Counted from the first letter of the stretch, positions 32,720 through 41,744 are shown. The stretch: 64,000 bases of DNA from Allobosea sp. (GCF_017308075.1 NZ_JAFKFX010000035.1:1-64000); one strand, 5' to 3'. Numbers and translations are program-made. The notes: generated by a model not told the origin, from the sequence alone.

Positions 32720-34027
32720 ATGGTGAGGATGAAACTGGCGGTGGCGGGTGCCGCCTTGGCCGGCGTGCTGGCGTCGCTGCCGGCGCTGGCACAGGACAAG
32801 CCGAAGGAGCTCGTGGTCGGCATCGCGACCTTCCTCTCCGGTCCGGCTTCGGTGTTCGGCGTGCCCGGCAAGAACGCGGCCGACCTGCTGATCGAGGAGC
32901 TAAACGCCAAGGGCGGCATTCTCGGCGTGCCGGTGAAGCCGGTCTATGTCGACGAGGGCGCCGGCACCAACCAGCTCCTCTCCGAATATCGCCGCGTCGT
33001 CCAGGAACAGGGCGCGCAGGTCATGCTGGGGGCGATCTCGTCGGGCTCCTGCAACGCGCTCGCCCCGGTCGCGGAAGACCTCAAGGTCGTCAACGTGATG
33101 TGGGATTGCGGCACGCAGACCATTTTCGAGGACGGAAAGTGGAAATACTCCGTCCGCACGCAAGGGCATGCCGGCGCCGAGATGATGGCGACGCTGCTCT
33201 ACCTGATGAAGACCAAGCCCGACTTCAAGTCGATCGCGGTGGTCAACCAGGACTATGCCTGGGGCCGTGAATCCTGGGCTCTGTTCCAGGCCGGGCTGAA
33301 GGCGCTGAAGCCCGATGTGAAGGTCGTGGCCGAGCTCTTCCCGAAATTCGGCGCGCCTGATTTCTCGACCGAGATCACGCGGCTCTCGGCGCTGCGGCCG
33401 GATGTCGTGCTCTCGACCTCCTGGGGCGGCGACCTCGACACCTTCGTCCAGCAGGCGGCGGCGCGCGGGCTCCTGAAGCAGTCGACCTTCGTGCTGCCGC
33501 TGGCCGAAAGCTCACTGGAGCGGCTCGGTAACGTGCTGCCCGAGGGCGTCATCGTCGGCGCCCGCGGAGACCATTACTGGCTGCATCCGAAGACCAAGAA
33601 CACGCCGGAGATGCAGGCCTTCGTCAAGAAGTACAAGGACAAGACCGGCGTCTATCCGATCTACCCGACCTTCCACATGCAGCAGGCCCTGACCGGCCTT
33701 GCCAAGGCCTATGAGAAGGCCGGGGCGTCAGCCGGCGGCAAATGGCCGAGCAAGGAACAGGTCATCGCCGCCTTCGAGGGACTGGAGTTCAAGTCGCTGA
33801 CCGGCACGATCACCATCCGCGGGGACCATCAGGGGCTGGAGGACCAGATGCTCGGCACGACCAAGCGCGTGCCCGAATATCCCTTCGCGGTCTACGACAA
33901 GATGGCGCTCTATCCCGGCAAGCTGGTGACGACGCCGGTCGGCGAGAAGTCGCTCGACTGGTTCGCCAAGGCGACCCAGGCCCTGGTCAACGACAAGTCG
34001 ATCGAGACCTTCGACTACGCGAAGTGA
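32720..34027 (+). CDS. Branched-chain-type (HAAT) ABC transporter, substrate-binding protein
   Basis: 435 residues. Signal peptide (LAVAGAALAGVLASLPALAQ) then KELVVGIATFLSGPASVFG, the characteristic opening of LivJ/LivK-type type I binding proteins. NAADLLIEELNAKGGILG is the conserved second helix and DEGAGTNQLLSEY follows. It delivers a carboxylate, amide or amino acid to the permeases LivH/LivM encoded downstream. It is longer than classic LivK (about 370) because of C-terminal additions. Divergence from a CoA-transferase/hydratase operon, and an aldehyde dehydrogenase at the end of its own run, hint that it imports an acid catabolised by those enzymes. Confidence 0.9.
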   Translation: MVRMKLAVAGAALAGVLASLPALAQDKPKELVVGIATFLSGPASVFGVPGKNAADLLIEELNAKGGILGVPVKPVYVDEGAGTNQLLSEYRRVVQEQGAQVMLGAISSGSCNALAPVAEDLKVVNVMWDCGTQTIFEDGKWKYSVRTQGHAGAEMMATLLYLMKTKPDFKSIAVVNQDYAWGRESWALFQAGLKALKPDVKVVAELFPKFGAPDFSTEITRLSALRPDVVLSTSWGGDLDTFVQQAAARGLLKQSTFVLPLAESSLERLGNVLPEGVIVGARGDHYWLHPKTKNTPEMQAFVKKYKDKTGVYPIYPTFHMQQALTGLAKAYEKAGASAGGKWPSKEQVIAAFEGLEFKSLTGTITIRGDHQGLEDQMLGTTKRVPEYPFAVYDKMALYPGKLVTTPVGEKSLDWFAKATQALVNDKSIETFDYAK

Positions 34028-34042
34028 ACGCCGGCGCCGCGC

Positions 34043-34151
34043 CCGTCATTCCGGACAAGCGGCTCTAGCCGCGCAGCCCCGGAAACCATCGTAGAGCGCA
34101 GTTCCCTGCGATGGCTTCCGGCGTTCAGCTTCACTGCGGCCGGAATGACGG
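34043..34151. repeat. Intergenic palindromic repeat with perfect 12-bp ends
   Basis: CCGTCATTCCGG at the left and CCGGAATGACGG at the right form a perfect terminal inverted repeat. Internally, ACCATCGTAGAGCGC faces GCGATGGCTTCCGG. The element is 109 bp and lies inside the transporter operon between the binding protein and LivH genes. It is the best-preserved member of the family that includes 5343-5466. Confidence 0.7.
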
Positions 34152-34207
34152 GGCCTGGTTGAATCAGGCTCTCAAGTACTTGAATCAGTTTCTGAAGAAC
34201 GGTCTGC

Positions 34208-35113
34208 ATGCCTCCTGAAATGCTTCTCCTCGCCGCGCTGGACGGCCTGGCCTATGGCTCGCTGATCTTTCTGGTCGCGGTGGGCTTGTCGCTGATCTTC
34301 GGCGTGCTCGGCATCATCAACGTCGCCCATGGCTCGTTCTACGCGATCGGCGCCTATGTCGCGGCGGCCGGCGTCCTCGCCATCGGCGCGATGGGCCTGC
34401 CCGCCTGGCTCGCTTTTCCCTTCCTGCTCGTCGCCGCCGCGCTGGTCGGCACCGTGGTCGGCGGTCTCGTCGAGATCGTGCTGTTGCGGCGGGTCTACGG
34501 CAAGGAGGAGGTGCTGCAGCTGATCGTCACCTTCGCGGTCTTCATGATCCTGGAGGACGCGCAGAAGGTGGTGTTCGGGGTGCAGCCCTATTTCGCCAAT
34601 GCGCCGATGAACTGGCTCGGCACGGTCGAGGTCTTCGGCATCTTCTACACCAAATACCAGCTCATCCTGATGCCGCTGGTGGCGCTCGCCGTGCTCGTCG
34701 GCCTGCGCTTCTTCCTGCGCCGGACCCGTTTCGGCCGGGCCATCGTCGCGGTGACGCAGGACCGCGAGGCTGCGACGGCGATGGGCATCGACGCGGCTCG
34801 CGTCTACCTGATCACCTTCATCATCGGCGCCTCTCTGGCGGCGCTTGGCGGCGCGCTCGCCTCGGCCACGACCTCGCTGACGCCGGGCATCGGGGCGGGC
34901 ACGCTGGTGCTCTCCTTCGCGGTCGCCGCCACCGCCGGGCTCGGACGCATCGAGGGCGCGGCGGTCGCGGCCCTGCTGATAGGCCTCGGGCGCTCCGCCG
35001 CGGTCTATTTCGCGCCAGAGTTCGACGTGCTGATCCCCTATCTCATCATGATGGTCGTGCTGCTGGTCCGTCCCCAGGGCCTGTTCTCGACCGTGCAGAC
35101 GAGGAAGGTGTGA
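34208..35113 (+). CDS. Branched-chain-type ABC transporter permease, LivH family
   Basis: 301 residues, about eight transmembrane helices. Typical LivH text: LDGLAYGSLIFLVAVGLSLIFGVLGIINVAHGSFYAIGAY and REAATAMGIDAARVYLITF near the ATPase-contact loop, then YLIMMVVLLVRPQGLF at the C-terminus. It forms the membrane channel with LivM. Its stop TGA overlaps the LivM start as TGATG, so translation is coupled. Confidence 0.9.
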   Translation: MPPEMLLLAALDGLAYGSLIFLVAVGLSLIFGVLGIINVAHGSFYAIGAYVAAAGVLAIGAMGLPAWLAFPFLLVAAALVGTVVGGLVEIVLLRRVYGKEEVLQLIVTFAVFMILEDAQKVVFGVQPYFANAPMNWLGTVEVFGIFYTKYQLILMPLVALAVLVGLRFFLRRTRFGRAIVAVTQDREAATAMGIDAARVYLITFIIGASLAALGGALASATTSLTPGIGAGTLVLSFAVAATAGLGRIEGAAVAALLIGLGRSAAVYFAPEFDVLIPYLIMMVVLLVRPQGLFSTVQTRKV

Positions 35114-36054
35114 TGGTGCGCCAGCTCGTCCTCGGCGCCGCGCTGCTCGTCGCGCTCGCGCTCTTCCCGCTGTTCTCGCCCTGGTCGACGGTGATCCTGA
35201 CCGTCGCGCTCTGCGAGGGGCTGGCGGCGCTCGGCATCATGGTGCTGCTGCGCGCCGGCCAGGTCTCCTTCGGTCATGGCCTGTTCTTCTCGTTCAGCGC
35301 CTATGCCGTCGCCTTCATGGCGGCCGCGAAGCTCGGCCATGAGGCGCTGATCCTGATCCCGGTCGCCACCGCGGCGTCGGGCCTGCTCGCCGCCATCGTC
35401 GGCCTGTTCATCGTGCGTTACCGGGCGATCTTCTTCGGCATGCTCAACCTCGCCATCTCCATGGTGTTCTTTTCGCTGCTGGAGAAGCTCTTCTCGATCA
35501 CCGGCGGTGCCGACGGCAAACGCGTGCCGCGCCCGACGCTCGCCGGCATGGAATTCGGCCGCGAGCAGTTCGAGCTCTGGATTTTCTACATCACGCTCGG
35601 CCTCTGCCTCGTCGCCGCGCTCTTCGTCGCCCGCTATCTCGCCTCGCCGGGCGGCAAGGCGCTGGAGGCGATCAAGTCGAACGAGACGCGGCTGGAATAT
35701 CTCGGCGTCTCCCCGCGCAAGGTGCTGTTCGGAGCCTATCTGCTCTCGGGCCTGCTGGCGGGTCTGGGAGGAGCGGTCATCGCGCTCGTCTCCGGCCATG
35801 TCACGCCGGAGCTGGCCTATTGGGTGCGCTCCGGCGAGTTCGTCTTCATCGCCATTCTCGGCGGGATCGGCGGCGTTGCCGGGCCATTCCTCGGGGCGCT
35901 GATGTTCCAGATCATCCGCGGCTATGCGGCAGTCTACGCGCCCGAGACCTGGCATGCCGTGCTTGGCGTCATGCTGCTCGCCATCATCTTCTTCGCGCCG
36001 GCCGGGCTCTACGGCATCGCCACCGGCTCGCGCCGCAAGGAGGGCGGGCGATGA
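35113..36054 (+). CDS. Branched-chain-type ABC transporter permease, LivM family
   Basis: 313 residues, about eight to ten transmembrane helices. GIMVLLRAGQVSFGHGLFF is the LivM hallmark, followed by RYRAIFFGMLNLAISMVFF and ESIKSNETRLEYLGVSPRKV-like cytoplasmic loop (here EAIKSNETRLEYLG) that contacts the ATPase. It ends with GIGGVAGPFLGALMFQII. The start overlaps the LivH stop by one base and its stop overlaps the LivG start by four (ATGA). It pairs with LivH. Confidence 0.9.
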   Translation: MVRQLVLGAALLVALALFPLFSPWSTVILTVALCEGLAALGIMVLLRAGQVSFGHGLFFSFSAYAVAFMAAAKLGHEALILIPVATAASGLLAAIVGLFIVRYRAIFFGMLNLAISMVFFSLLEKLFSITGGADGKRVPRPTLAGMEFGREQFELWIFYITLGLCLVAALFVARYLASPGGKALEAIKSNETRLEYLGVSPRKVLFGAYLLSGLLAGLGGAVIALVSGHVTPELAYWVRSGEFVFIAILGGIGGVAGPFLGALMFQIIRGYAAVYAPETWHAVLGVMLLAIIFFAPAGLYGIATGSRRKEGGR

Positions 36055-36797
36055 GCGTCATCCTCGAGGCCAGCGACCTCAATCTGCGCTTCGGCGGCGT
36101 GCAGGCGGCGAACGGTGCCTCGCTCAAGGTCTCGGCCAATGAGCGGATCGCGATCATCGGTCCGAACGGCGCCGGCAAGACCACCTTCATCAATCTCTGC
36201 ACCGGCTATCTCAAGCCGCAATCCGGCCGCGTCATCTTCGCGGGGCAGGACATCACCGCGCTCTCGCCGCGTGCCATCACCCGCCTCGGCATCGGCCGCT
36301 CCTTCCAGATCCCGCAGCTCTTCCTCGACAATACGGTGATCGACAACCTGCTGCTGGCGCTCTCCGCCCGCGAAGGCTCCTGGTCGCCTTTCCTGGTCAT
36401 GGAGCGCCATCCGAAGGCGGATGAGATGTGGGCGCTGCTCGACATGGTCGGGCTGAAGGCGATCGGCGACCGCATCGTGCGCGAACTCCCGGAAGGCATG
36501 CGCAAGCTCGTCGATATCGCGGTGGCGCTCGCGCTCGAACCGAAGCTGATCTTCATGGACGAGCCGACCAGCGGCGTCTCCTCGACCGAGAAATTCGAGG
36601 TCATGGACACGCTGACGCGCGCGCTCGACGCTCGCGCCACCACAGCGATCTTCGTCGAGCACGATATGGACGTGGTCGCCCGCTACGCCAGCCGCGTCGC
36701 CGTCTGGTCCGGCGGCAGGATTGCGCTCGAAGGCTCGCCCGAGGAGATCCTGAACCATCCTGAGGTGCGCGAGACCGTGATCGGAGTGGGAGTCTGA
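36051..36797 (+). CDS. Branched-chain-type ABC transporter ATP-binding protein, LivG family (variant signature)
   Basis: 248 residues. Walker A GPNGAGKTT (37-45), Walker B LIFMDEP (166-172) and H-loop His204 are intact. The ABC signature, normally L-S-x-G-Q, reads LPEGM (146-150) followed by RKLVDIAVAL. A segment SGVSSTEKFEVMD follows Walker B. I recall a subset of HAAT ATPases with the same LPEG-type signature, so it is likely a functional variant rather than decay. Its partner LivF, just downstream, has a normal LSGGQ, so one composite site per dimer may be modified. Confidence 0.88.
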   Translation: MSVILEASDLNLRFGGVQAANGASLKVSANERIAIIGPNGAGKTTFINLCTGYLKPQSGRVIFAGQDITALSPRAITRLGIGRSFQIPQLFLDNTVIDNLLLALSAREGSWSPFLVMERHPKADEMWALLDMVGLKAIGDRIVRELPEGMRKLVDIAVALALEPKLIFMDEPTSGVSSTEKFEVMDTLTRALDARATTAIFVEHDMDVVARYASRVAVWSGGRIALEGSPEEILNHPEVRETVIGVGV

Positions 36798-36799
36798 TC

Positions 36800-37495
36800 A
36801 TGCTGGAGATCAAGGGACTTTCAGCCGAGATCGAGGGTGTGCAAGTGCTGCGCCGGGCGAATCTCTCGCTGGCCGAGGGCGCGACCGTGGCGCTGATCGG
36901 CCGCAACGGTGCCGGCAAGACCAGCCTGCTGCGCGCCATCATGGGCTTCATGAAGGTGACCGAGGGCGAGATCAGCTTCGATGGGCGCCCGCTCGACGCC
37001 GTCAAGGCGCATCTGCGCCCGCGCCTCGGCATCGGCTACGCGCCGGAGGACCGGCGGCTTTTCCCCGCCTTTACCATCGAGGAGAACATCCGCCTGCCGG
37101 CCGAGGTGATGAAGCTGCCGGCGGCCGAGATCGCGCGCCGGCTGGACGGGATCTACGACGTGCTGCCCGAGCTCGCCGAACTGCGCCACCGGCCGGCGGC
37201 GGGTCTCTCCGGCGGCCAGGGCAAGATGGCGGCGCTGGCGCGGGCCCTGATGGTCGGCAGCCGGGTGATCCTGCTCGACGAGCCCTTCCAGGGCCTCGCC
37301 CCGGTGCTGGCGAACCGCTATGCGGCGGCGCTGCGGACCTTGCGCGACAGCCACCCCGACATCGCCCTGCTGATCACCGAATCCAATCCGAGCCTGCTGC
37401 GCAATTTCGCCGAGAAGGCCTATGCCATCGAGCGCGGCGAAGTCAGCGAGGCTGCGCTGGCGGCAAGCTCGCTCGCCGCGGCCGGGCTGCATTGA
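36800..37495 (+). CDS. Branched-chain-type ABC transporter ATP-binding protein, LivF family
   Basis: 231 residues. Walker A GRNGAGKTS, signature LSGGQGKMAALARAL, Walker B VILLDEPFQGLAP; the position of the usual H-loop His reads LLITESNPS, so the switch His is replaced by Glu/Ser-type residues. It partners the LivG-type ATPase two bases upstream to power import. Both ATPases of this transporter thus deviate from consensus in complementary places. Confidence 0.88.
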   Translation: MLEIKGLSAEIEGVQVLRRANLSLAEGATVALIGRNGAGKTSLLRAIMGFMKVTEGEISFDGRPLDAVKAHLRPRLGIGYAPEDRRLFPAFTIEENIRLPAEVMKLPAAEIARRLDGIYDVLPELAELRHRPAAGLSGGQGKMAALARALMVGSRVILLDEPFQGLAPVLANRYAAALRTLRDSHPDIALLITESNPSLLRNFAEKAYAIERGEVSEAALAASSLAAAGLH

Positions 37496-37699
37496 GACCC
37501 ATGCGCATCTCGGTGCCGTGTGGAAGAGAGCGGGCGAGGGGATGGCTGCGTGCCGCCCGCTGCGATTCGTCGTGCGGCCAGTGCAGGGCATCTGATCGCA
37601 CGGCCGACTATCGCCAGCCCTGACGATCCCTCACAAGGGGCGCCACAGGTCGAGGCTCGCCTCACAAGACTCGCCTCGCAGGACTTGGAAGGATTTTAC

Positions 37700-39133
37700 A
37701 TGACCCAGCATTTCATCAACGGCCGTTATGTGGCCGGCCGCACCGGCGAGACCATGGCCGTGCTCGCTCCGGCGACCGGCGAGGAATTCACCCGCATCGC
37801 CTGCGGCAACGCGCAGGACATCGACGATGCCGTGAAGGCGGCGCAGGCCGCCTATGAAGGCGCCTGGGGCAAGCTCACCGCCGCCGAGCGCGGCCGGCTG
37901 ATCTCCAAGCTCGCCCTCAAGGTCCAGGACCATTTCGAGGAACTGGCCAAGATCGAGGCGCAGGACACCGGCAAGCCGATGGCGCAGGCGCGGGCCGATA
38001 TCGAGGCGACCGCCCGCTATTTCGAGTTCTATGGCGGCGCCGCCGACAAGGTGCACGGCCACATCATCCCGTTCCTCAACGGCTACAGCGTCAACGTCGT
38101 CCATGAGCCCTATGGCGTCACCGGCCATATCCTGCCGTGGAACTATCCGGCGCAGATGATTGGCCGCTCGCTGACCGCTTCGCTCGCCATGGGCAATGCG
38201 GTCGTGCTGAAGCCGGCCGAGGATGCCTGCCAGAGCGCGCTGCGGCTGGCCGAACTCGCCTCGGAGGTCGGCTTCCCCGATGGCGCGATCAACATCGTCA
38301 CCGGCCGCGGCCATGAGGCCGGCGAGGCGCTCTGCCGCAATCCCGGCGTCGGCTTCATCTCCTTCACCGGTTCGCCGCAGGTCGGCCAGATCATCCAGAA
38401 GGCCTGCGCCGATAATTTCATCACCTGCACGCTCGAGCTCGGCGGCAAGTCTCCGCAGATCATCTTCGACGACGCCGATTTCGACGCCGCGATCCCGACC
38501 GTCTGCAAGGCGATCGTCCAGAACACCGGGCAGACCTGCTCGGCCGGCAGCCGCGTGCTCGTCCAGAAGAACGTCTATGATGACTTCATCGGCGCCGTCG
38601 CCAAGGAGTTCACCAAGCTGCGCGCCGGCACGCCGGAGATGGACCTCGATTGCGGCCCGGTGATCAACGCCAAGCAGCGCGCCCGGGTGCAGAGCTTCAT
38701 CGACCAGGCCCGCGAGCAGGGCATCCCGGTCCTCGCCGAGGGCGCGATCGCCCAGGGCGTGCCGAATGGCGGCTTCTATGTGACGCCGACGCTGTTCGGC
38801 CAGGTGCCGCGCGGCAACCGGCTGGAGCAGGAAGAGGTGTTCGGGCCGGTGCTCGCCGCCTTCTCCTTCGAGGATGAGGAGGATGCGGTCCGGCTCGCAA
38901 ACTCCACGGACTATGGCCTCGTCGCCGGTGTCTGGACCGGCAATGGCGGGCGCCAGCAGCGCGTCGCCAAGCGCGTCCGCGCCGGCCAGGTCTTCATCAA
39001 CGGCTATGGTGCCGGCGGCGGCATCGAACTGCCCTTCGGTGGCACCGGCAAGAGCGGTCATGGCCGCGAGAAGGGCTTCATGGCCCTGGAGGAGTTCGCG
39101 GTCACCAAGACCATCGTGCACAAGCACGGCTGA
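37700..39133 (+). CDS. NAD(P)-dependent aldehyde dehydrogenase
   Basis: 477 residues. Catalytic Cys280 in NTGQTCSAGSR, general-base Glu246 in TLELGGKSPQ, and Asn148 in PWNYP are all present; the nucleotide-binding SFTGSPQVGQ is intact, and the C-terminal PFGGTGKSGHGREKG is standard. It oxidises an aldehyde to the acid. The substrate is unspecified, though betaine- or gamma-aminobutyraldehyde-type family members look similar. It follows the transporter operon by 204 bases and has its own GGAAGGA ribosome site, so it may be in the same regulon but is not tightly coupled. Confidence 0.92.
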   Translation: MTQHFINGRYVAGRTGETMAVLAPATGEEFTRIACGNAQDIDDAVKAAQAAYEGAWGKLTAAERGRLISKLALKVQDHFEELAKIEAQDTGKPMAQARADIEATARYFEFYGGAADKVHGHIIPFLNGYSVNVVHEPYGVTGHILPWNYPAQMIGRSLTASLAMGNAVVLKPAEDACQSALRLAELASEVGFPDGAINIVTGRGHEAGEALCRNPGVGFISFTGSPQVGQIIQKACADNFITCTLELGGKSPQIIFDDADFDAAIPTVCKAIVQNTGQTCSAGSRVLVQKNVYDDFIGAVAKEFTKLRAGTPEMDLDCGPVINAKQRARVQSFIDQAREQGIPVLAEGAIAQGVPNGGFYVTPTLFGQVPRGNRLEQEEVFGPVLAAFSFEDEEDAVRLANSTDYGLVAGVWTGNGGRQQRVAKRVRAGQVFINGYGAGGGIELPFGGTGKSGHGREKGFMALEEFAVTKTIVHKHG

Positions 39134-39206
39134 GCCCAGCTCTAAAACGCCCGGCGCAGGATCCCCCGAAATCGGGTCTTGCGCCGGTTCGCCGGCCGCG
39201 TATGCA

Positions 39207-39944
39207 ATGATCGTCATGGGCACCCGGCCGGCAGGCGACACCGTCGATATTCTCGAATCGCTGCTGGCGCCCCTGCAGGACCGGCGCATACTCGATATCG
39301 GCTGCGGCCGGGGATATCTCTTGCGCGCGCTCGCCGAACGTGGCGCCCGCATGGCTGGCGTCGATCCGGACGAGGCGGCGTTGGAGGCGGCGCGCAGGCT
39401 CGTCCCGAAGGCCCAGCTTCACAAGGCAGGCGCGCGGCATCTGCCCTGGGGCGATGCCTCCATGCATGCGGCGATCTTTCTCAATAGCCTGCATCACGTG
39501 CCGGTCCCCGAGATGCTGCCGGCGCTCGAGGAGGCCGCCCGCGTCGTCGGCAAGGGCGGCACGCTTATCGTCGTCGAGCCGCTCTCGGAGGGGACCTTCT
39601 TCGATGCGCTGCGCCTGATCGAGGACGAGACCGAGGTCCGCCAGGCGGCCCAGGAGGCGATCGTCAGGGCGTTGCGTCGCGGCGTCGTCAGCGAGATCAG
39701 CCGGATCGAATTCGATCGGATCGAGGCTTTTCCGGATCTCGCCGCCTTCATCGCGCGCGCGATCGCGGCTGACCCGGCGCGCGAGGCGCAGGCGCTGGCG
39801 GCGCGCGACAAGCTGCAGGCCCGCTTCGAGACGCTGTCGGAGCGCGACGAGCGCGGCTATCTCCTGCACCAGCCGATCCGGCTGCACCATCTCAAGGTGC
39901 CGGTCGGGCCGCGCCCGGTGGTCAATCCGGCCCTGTTCGGCTGA
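39207..39944 (+). CDS. Class I SAM-dependent methyltransferase
   Basis: 245 residues. Motif I LDIGCGRGYLLRAL, motif II-like AGVDPDEAAL, and the later SLHHVPVPEMLPALEEAARV and GGTLIVVEPL match the Methyltransf_11 fold. The C-terminal 100 residues are helical and charged. It probably acts on a small molecule; the substrate is unknown. ATG 39207 is chosen; ATG 39216 is possible. It is convergent with the Lrp-type regulator gene. Confidence 0.82.
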   Translation: MIVMGTRPAGDTVDILESLLAPLQDRRILDIGCGRGYLLRALAERGARMAGVDPDEAALEAARRLVPKAQLHKAGARHLPWGDASMHAAIFLNSLHHVPVPEMLPALEEAARVVGKGGTLIVVEPLSEGTFFDALRLIEDETEVRQAAQEAIVRALRRGVVSEISRIEFDRIEAFPDLAAFIARAIAADPAREAQALAARDKLQARFETLSERDERGYLLHQPIRLHHLKVPVGPRPVVNPALFG

Positions 39945-39953
39945 GGTTCCGGC

Positions 39954-40508
39954 TCAGCCGCTCGCTGTGCCGCCCGGCGCGCGCGGTTCCTTCACCCGTC
40001 CGGGCCATTCCGCGGTAAGCCCCGGCTGGACCGGCCGCTCCAGATAGGTCGAGAGCACGACATAGCTGCGCGTCGCGGTAACGCCGGGCACGTCGTAGAT
40101 CTTCGCCAGCAGGCCTTCGAGCGCATGCGTGCTCTCGGTGCGGACCTTCAGCAGCATGCAGGTGTCGCCGGCGACGGAATGGATCTCCTCCACCTCGGGA
40201 TGCGCCTCGATCGCCAGCAGCGTCGTCGTCTTGCCCCAGCCGGTGGTGTCGACATGGATGAAGGCGAGCAGCGTCTTGCCGGTCGATTCCGGCTCGATCA
40301 GCGCCGCGACCCGCCTGATCGCCCCCGACCGGCGCAGCCGCTTCACCCGCTCATGCGCCGCCGGCGGCGACAGGCCGACGCGCTCGCCGAGTTCGGCATA
40401 GCTCGTGGTCGCATCTTCAACGAGGACGCCTAACAGCTTTCGGTCCATCGCATCGAGTTCGCGCTCGGAAGCACGGCCGCGCCGAACCCCATCTGTTTTT
40501 TCAAGCAT
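39954..40508 (-). CDS. Lrp/AsnC family transcriptional regulator
   Basis: 184 residues. The N-terminal helix-turn-helix is seen in LDAMDRKLLGVLVEDA and ELGERVGLSPPAAHERVKRL, and the C-terminal RAM (ligand-binding) domain in LLAFIHVDTTG, EVEEIHSVAGDTCMLLKV and VPGVTATRSYVVLSTY. It has short charged extensions at both ends. It is divergent from an MFS gene with only about 24-48 bases between the starts, so it very likely controls that transporter, probably in response to an amino acid. Confidence 0.9.
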   Translation of the reverse strand: MLEKTDGVRRGRASERELDAMDRKLLGVLVEDATTSYAELGERVGLSPPAAHERVKRLRRSGAIRRVAALIEPESTGKTLLAFIHVDTTGWGKTTTLLAIEAHPEVEEIHSVAGDTCMLLKVRTESTHALEGLLAKIYDVPGVTATRSYVVLSTYLERPVQPGLTAEWPGRVKEPRAPGGTASG

Positions 40509-40532
40509 TCGATATTCTCCGATTGAACCGGA
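40509..40532. promoter_or_regulatory. Compact divergent promoter region, Lrp regulator/MFS
   Basis: Only 24 bases (up to 48 if the MFS gene starts at ATG 40557) separate the two divergent starts. Overlapping promoters and an Lrp-type binding site must lie here or extend into the coding starts. TCGATATTCTCCGATTGAA is AT-richer than its surroundings. Confidence 0.45.
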
Positions 40533-41741
40533 ATGCAGTTCGATCAATTTGCCGAAATGACGAATGCAGATCAAATCACCTCTCGGGCTCCGGCGGCCGC
40601 CTATGCGCTCTGCCTGTGCATCGGGCTGATCGGCGCGAATTCGCTGGCGCTCGGACCGATCGCGCCGCGCGTCGCCGAGAGCTTCGCGACTGGCGTGCCG
40701 GCGGTGATGACGGCCTCGGCCGCCTTCGGCATCGGCACGGCGGCGAGCGCCCTGCTGCTCGCCGGACTGATCGACCGCTTCGGGCCGGGGCGGATGCTGC
40801 GCCATGCGCTGCTCGCCTTTCTCGCAGCGCTCGCGGCGAGTGCGGCCGCGCCGGTCCTGCCGGCTTTCATTGGCGCGCAATTGCTGGCCGGGCTCGCCGC
40901 GGGCGTCGCGCTTCCCGCGATCTACACGCTCGCCGCGTTGGCGTCGCCGCCCGGCCGCGAAAGCGACACGCTCGGTGTCGTTCTGTTCGGCTGGACGTTG
41001 AGCATGGTCGCGGGCGTCTCGCTTTCGGCGGTGATCGCCGATCTCTTCGGCTGGCGCATGGTCTACGGCATCGTCGTCATCGCCGGCTTCGCGGCCGTCG
41101 CCGGAACCACGAAGCTCACCGCCGGTGGAAGCCCGACTGGCCGCGCCGCGCCGTCACCGCTCTCGGCCCTGCGCGTTCCCGGCATCGCACCGCTGCTTCT
41201 CGCCTGCGCCGCCTTTATGGCTTCGTTCTACGGCGTCTACGCCTATGTCGGCGACCATCTGCACCGGACGCTGGGTCTGCCCGTCAGCGCCGCCGGCCTG
41301 CTCGCCCTCTGCTACGGCCTCGGCTTCGGCGCCACCGCCTTTCTCGATCGCTGGATCGATCGCCTCGGCCCGGCCCGGCTGCTGCCGCTGTTCTTCGCGG
41401 TGGTCGGCTGCGTCTATCTGCTGATGAGCCTGGTCGCCGGCTCCTATCCCGCACTGCTTGCCGTGATGTTCGGCTGGGGTATGGCCAATCACGCCGCGCT
41501 GAACGTGCTGATCCTCAGGTTGGCCGCGCTCGATCCGGCCCGCCGCGGCGCGATCATGGGCCTCAACAGCGGCGTGACCTATCTCGCGCTCTTCGTCGGC
41601 ACGAGCGGATTCGGGCCGCGCTATGCCCGCGCCGGCTTCGCGGCTCTCCCGGCGCTGGCGGTGGTTCTGATGCTGACGGCGGCGCTCACGACCGCGCTCG
41701 CCCCTCGCACAGCGACGGCCGGCGGTCAGCCAGCCGAGTGA
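40533..41741 (+). CDS. Major facilitator superfamily transporter
   Basis: 402 residues, 12 predicted transmembrane helices. ASALLLAGLIDRFGPGRMLRHALL corresponds to the MFS loop 2-3 motif (G-x-x-x-D-R-x-G-R), and AIYTLAALASPPGRES to the loop after helix 4. The type resembles arabinose/drug-efflux (AraJ-like) members. The neighbouring divergent Lrp regulator suggests amino acid or related export. ATG 40557 (MTNADQ) is an alternative start. It converges with an alcohol dehydrogenase gene three bases downstream. Confidence 0.87.
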   Translation: MQFDQFAEMTNADQITSRAPAAAYALCLCIGLIGANSLALGPIAPRVAESFATGVPAVMTASAAFGIGTAASALLLAGLIDRFGPGRMLRHALLAFLAALAASAAAPVLPAFIGAQLLAGLAAGVALPAIYTLAALASPPGRESDTLGVVLFGWTLSMVAGVSLSAVIADLFGWRMVYGIVVIAGFAAVAGTTKLTAGGSPTGRAAPSPLSALRVPGIAPLLLACAAFMASFYGVYAYVGDHLHRTLGLPVSAAGLLALCYGLGFGATAFLDRWIDRLGPARLLPLFFAVVGCVYLLMSLVAGSYPALLAVMFGWGMANHAALNVLILRLAALDPARRGAIMGLNSGVTYLALFVGTSGFGPRYARAGFAALPALAVVLMLTAALTTALAPRTATAGGQPAE

Positions 41742-41744
41742 GCC

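Noticed and set aside
37631-39352. 573-residue open frame antisense to the aldehyde dehydrogenase gene
   Set aside because: Same reasoning; the plus-strand enzyme has all catalytic residues.
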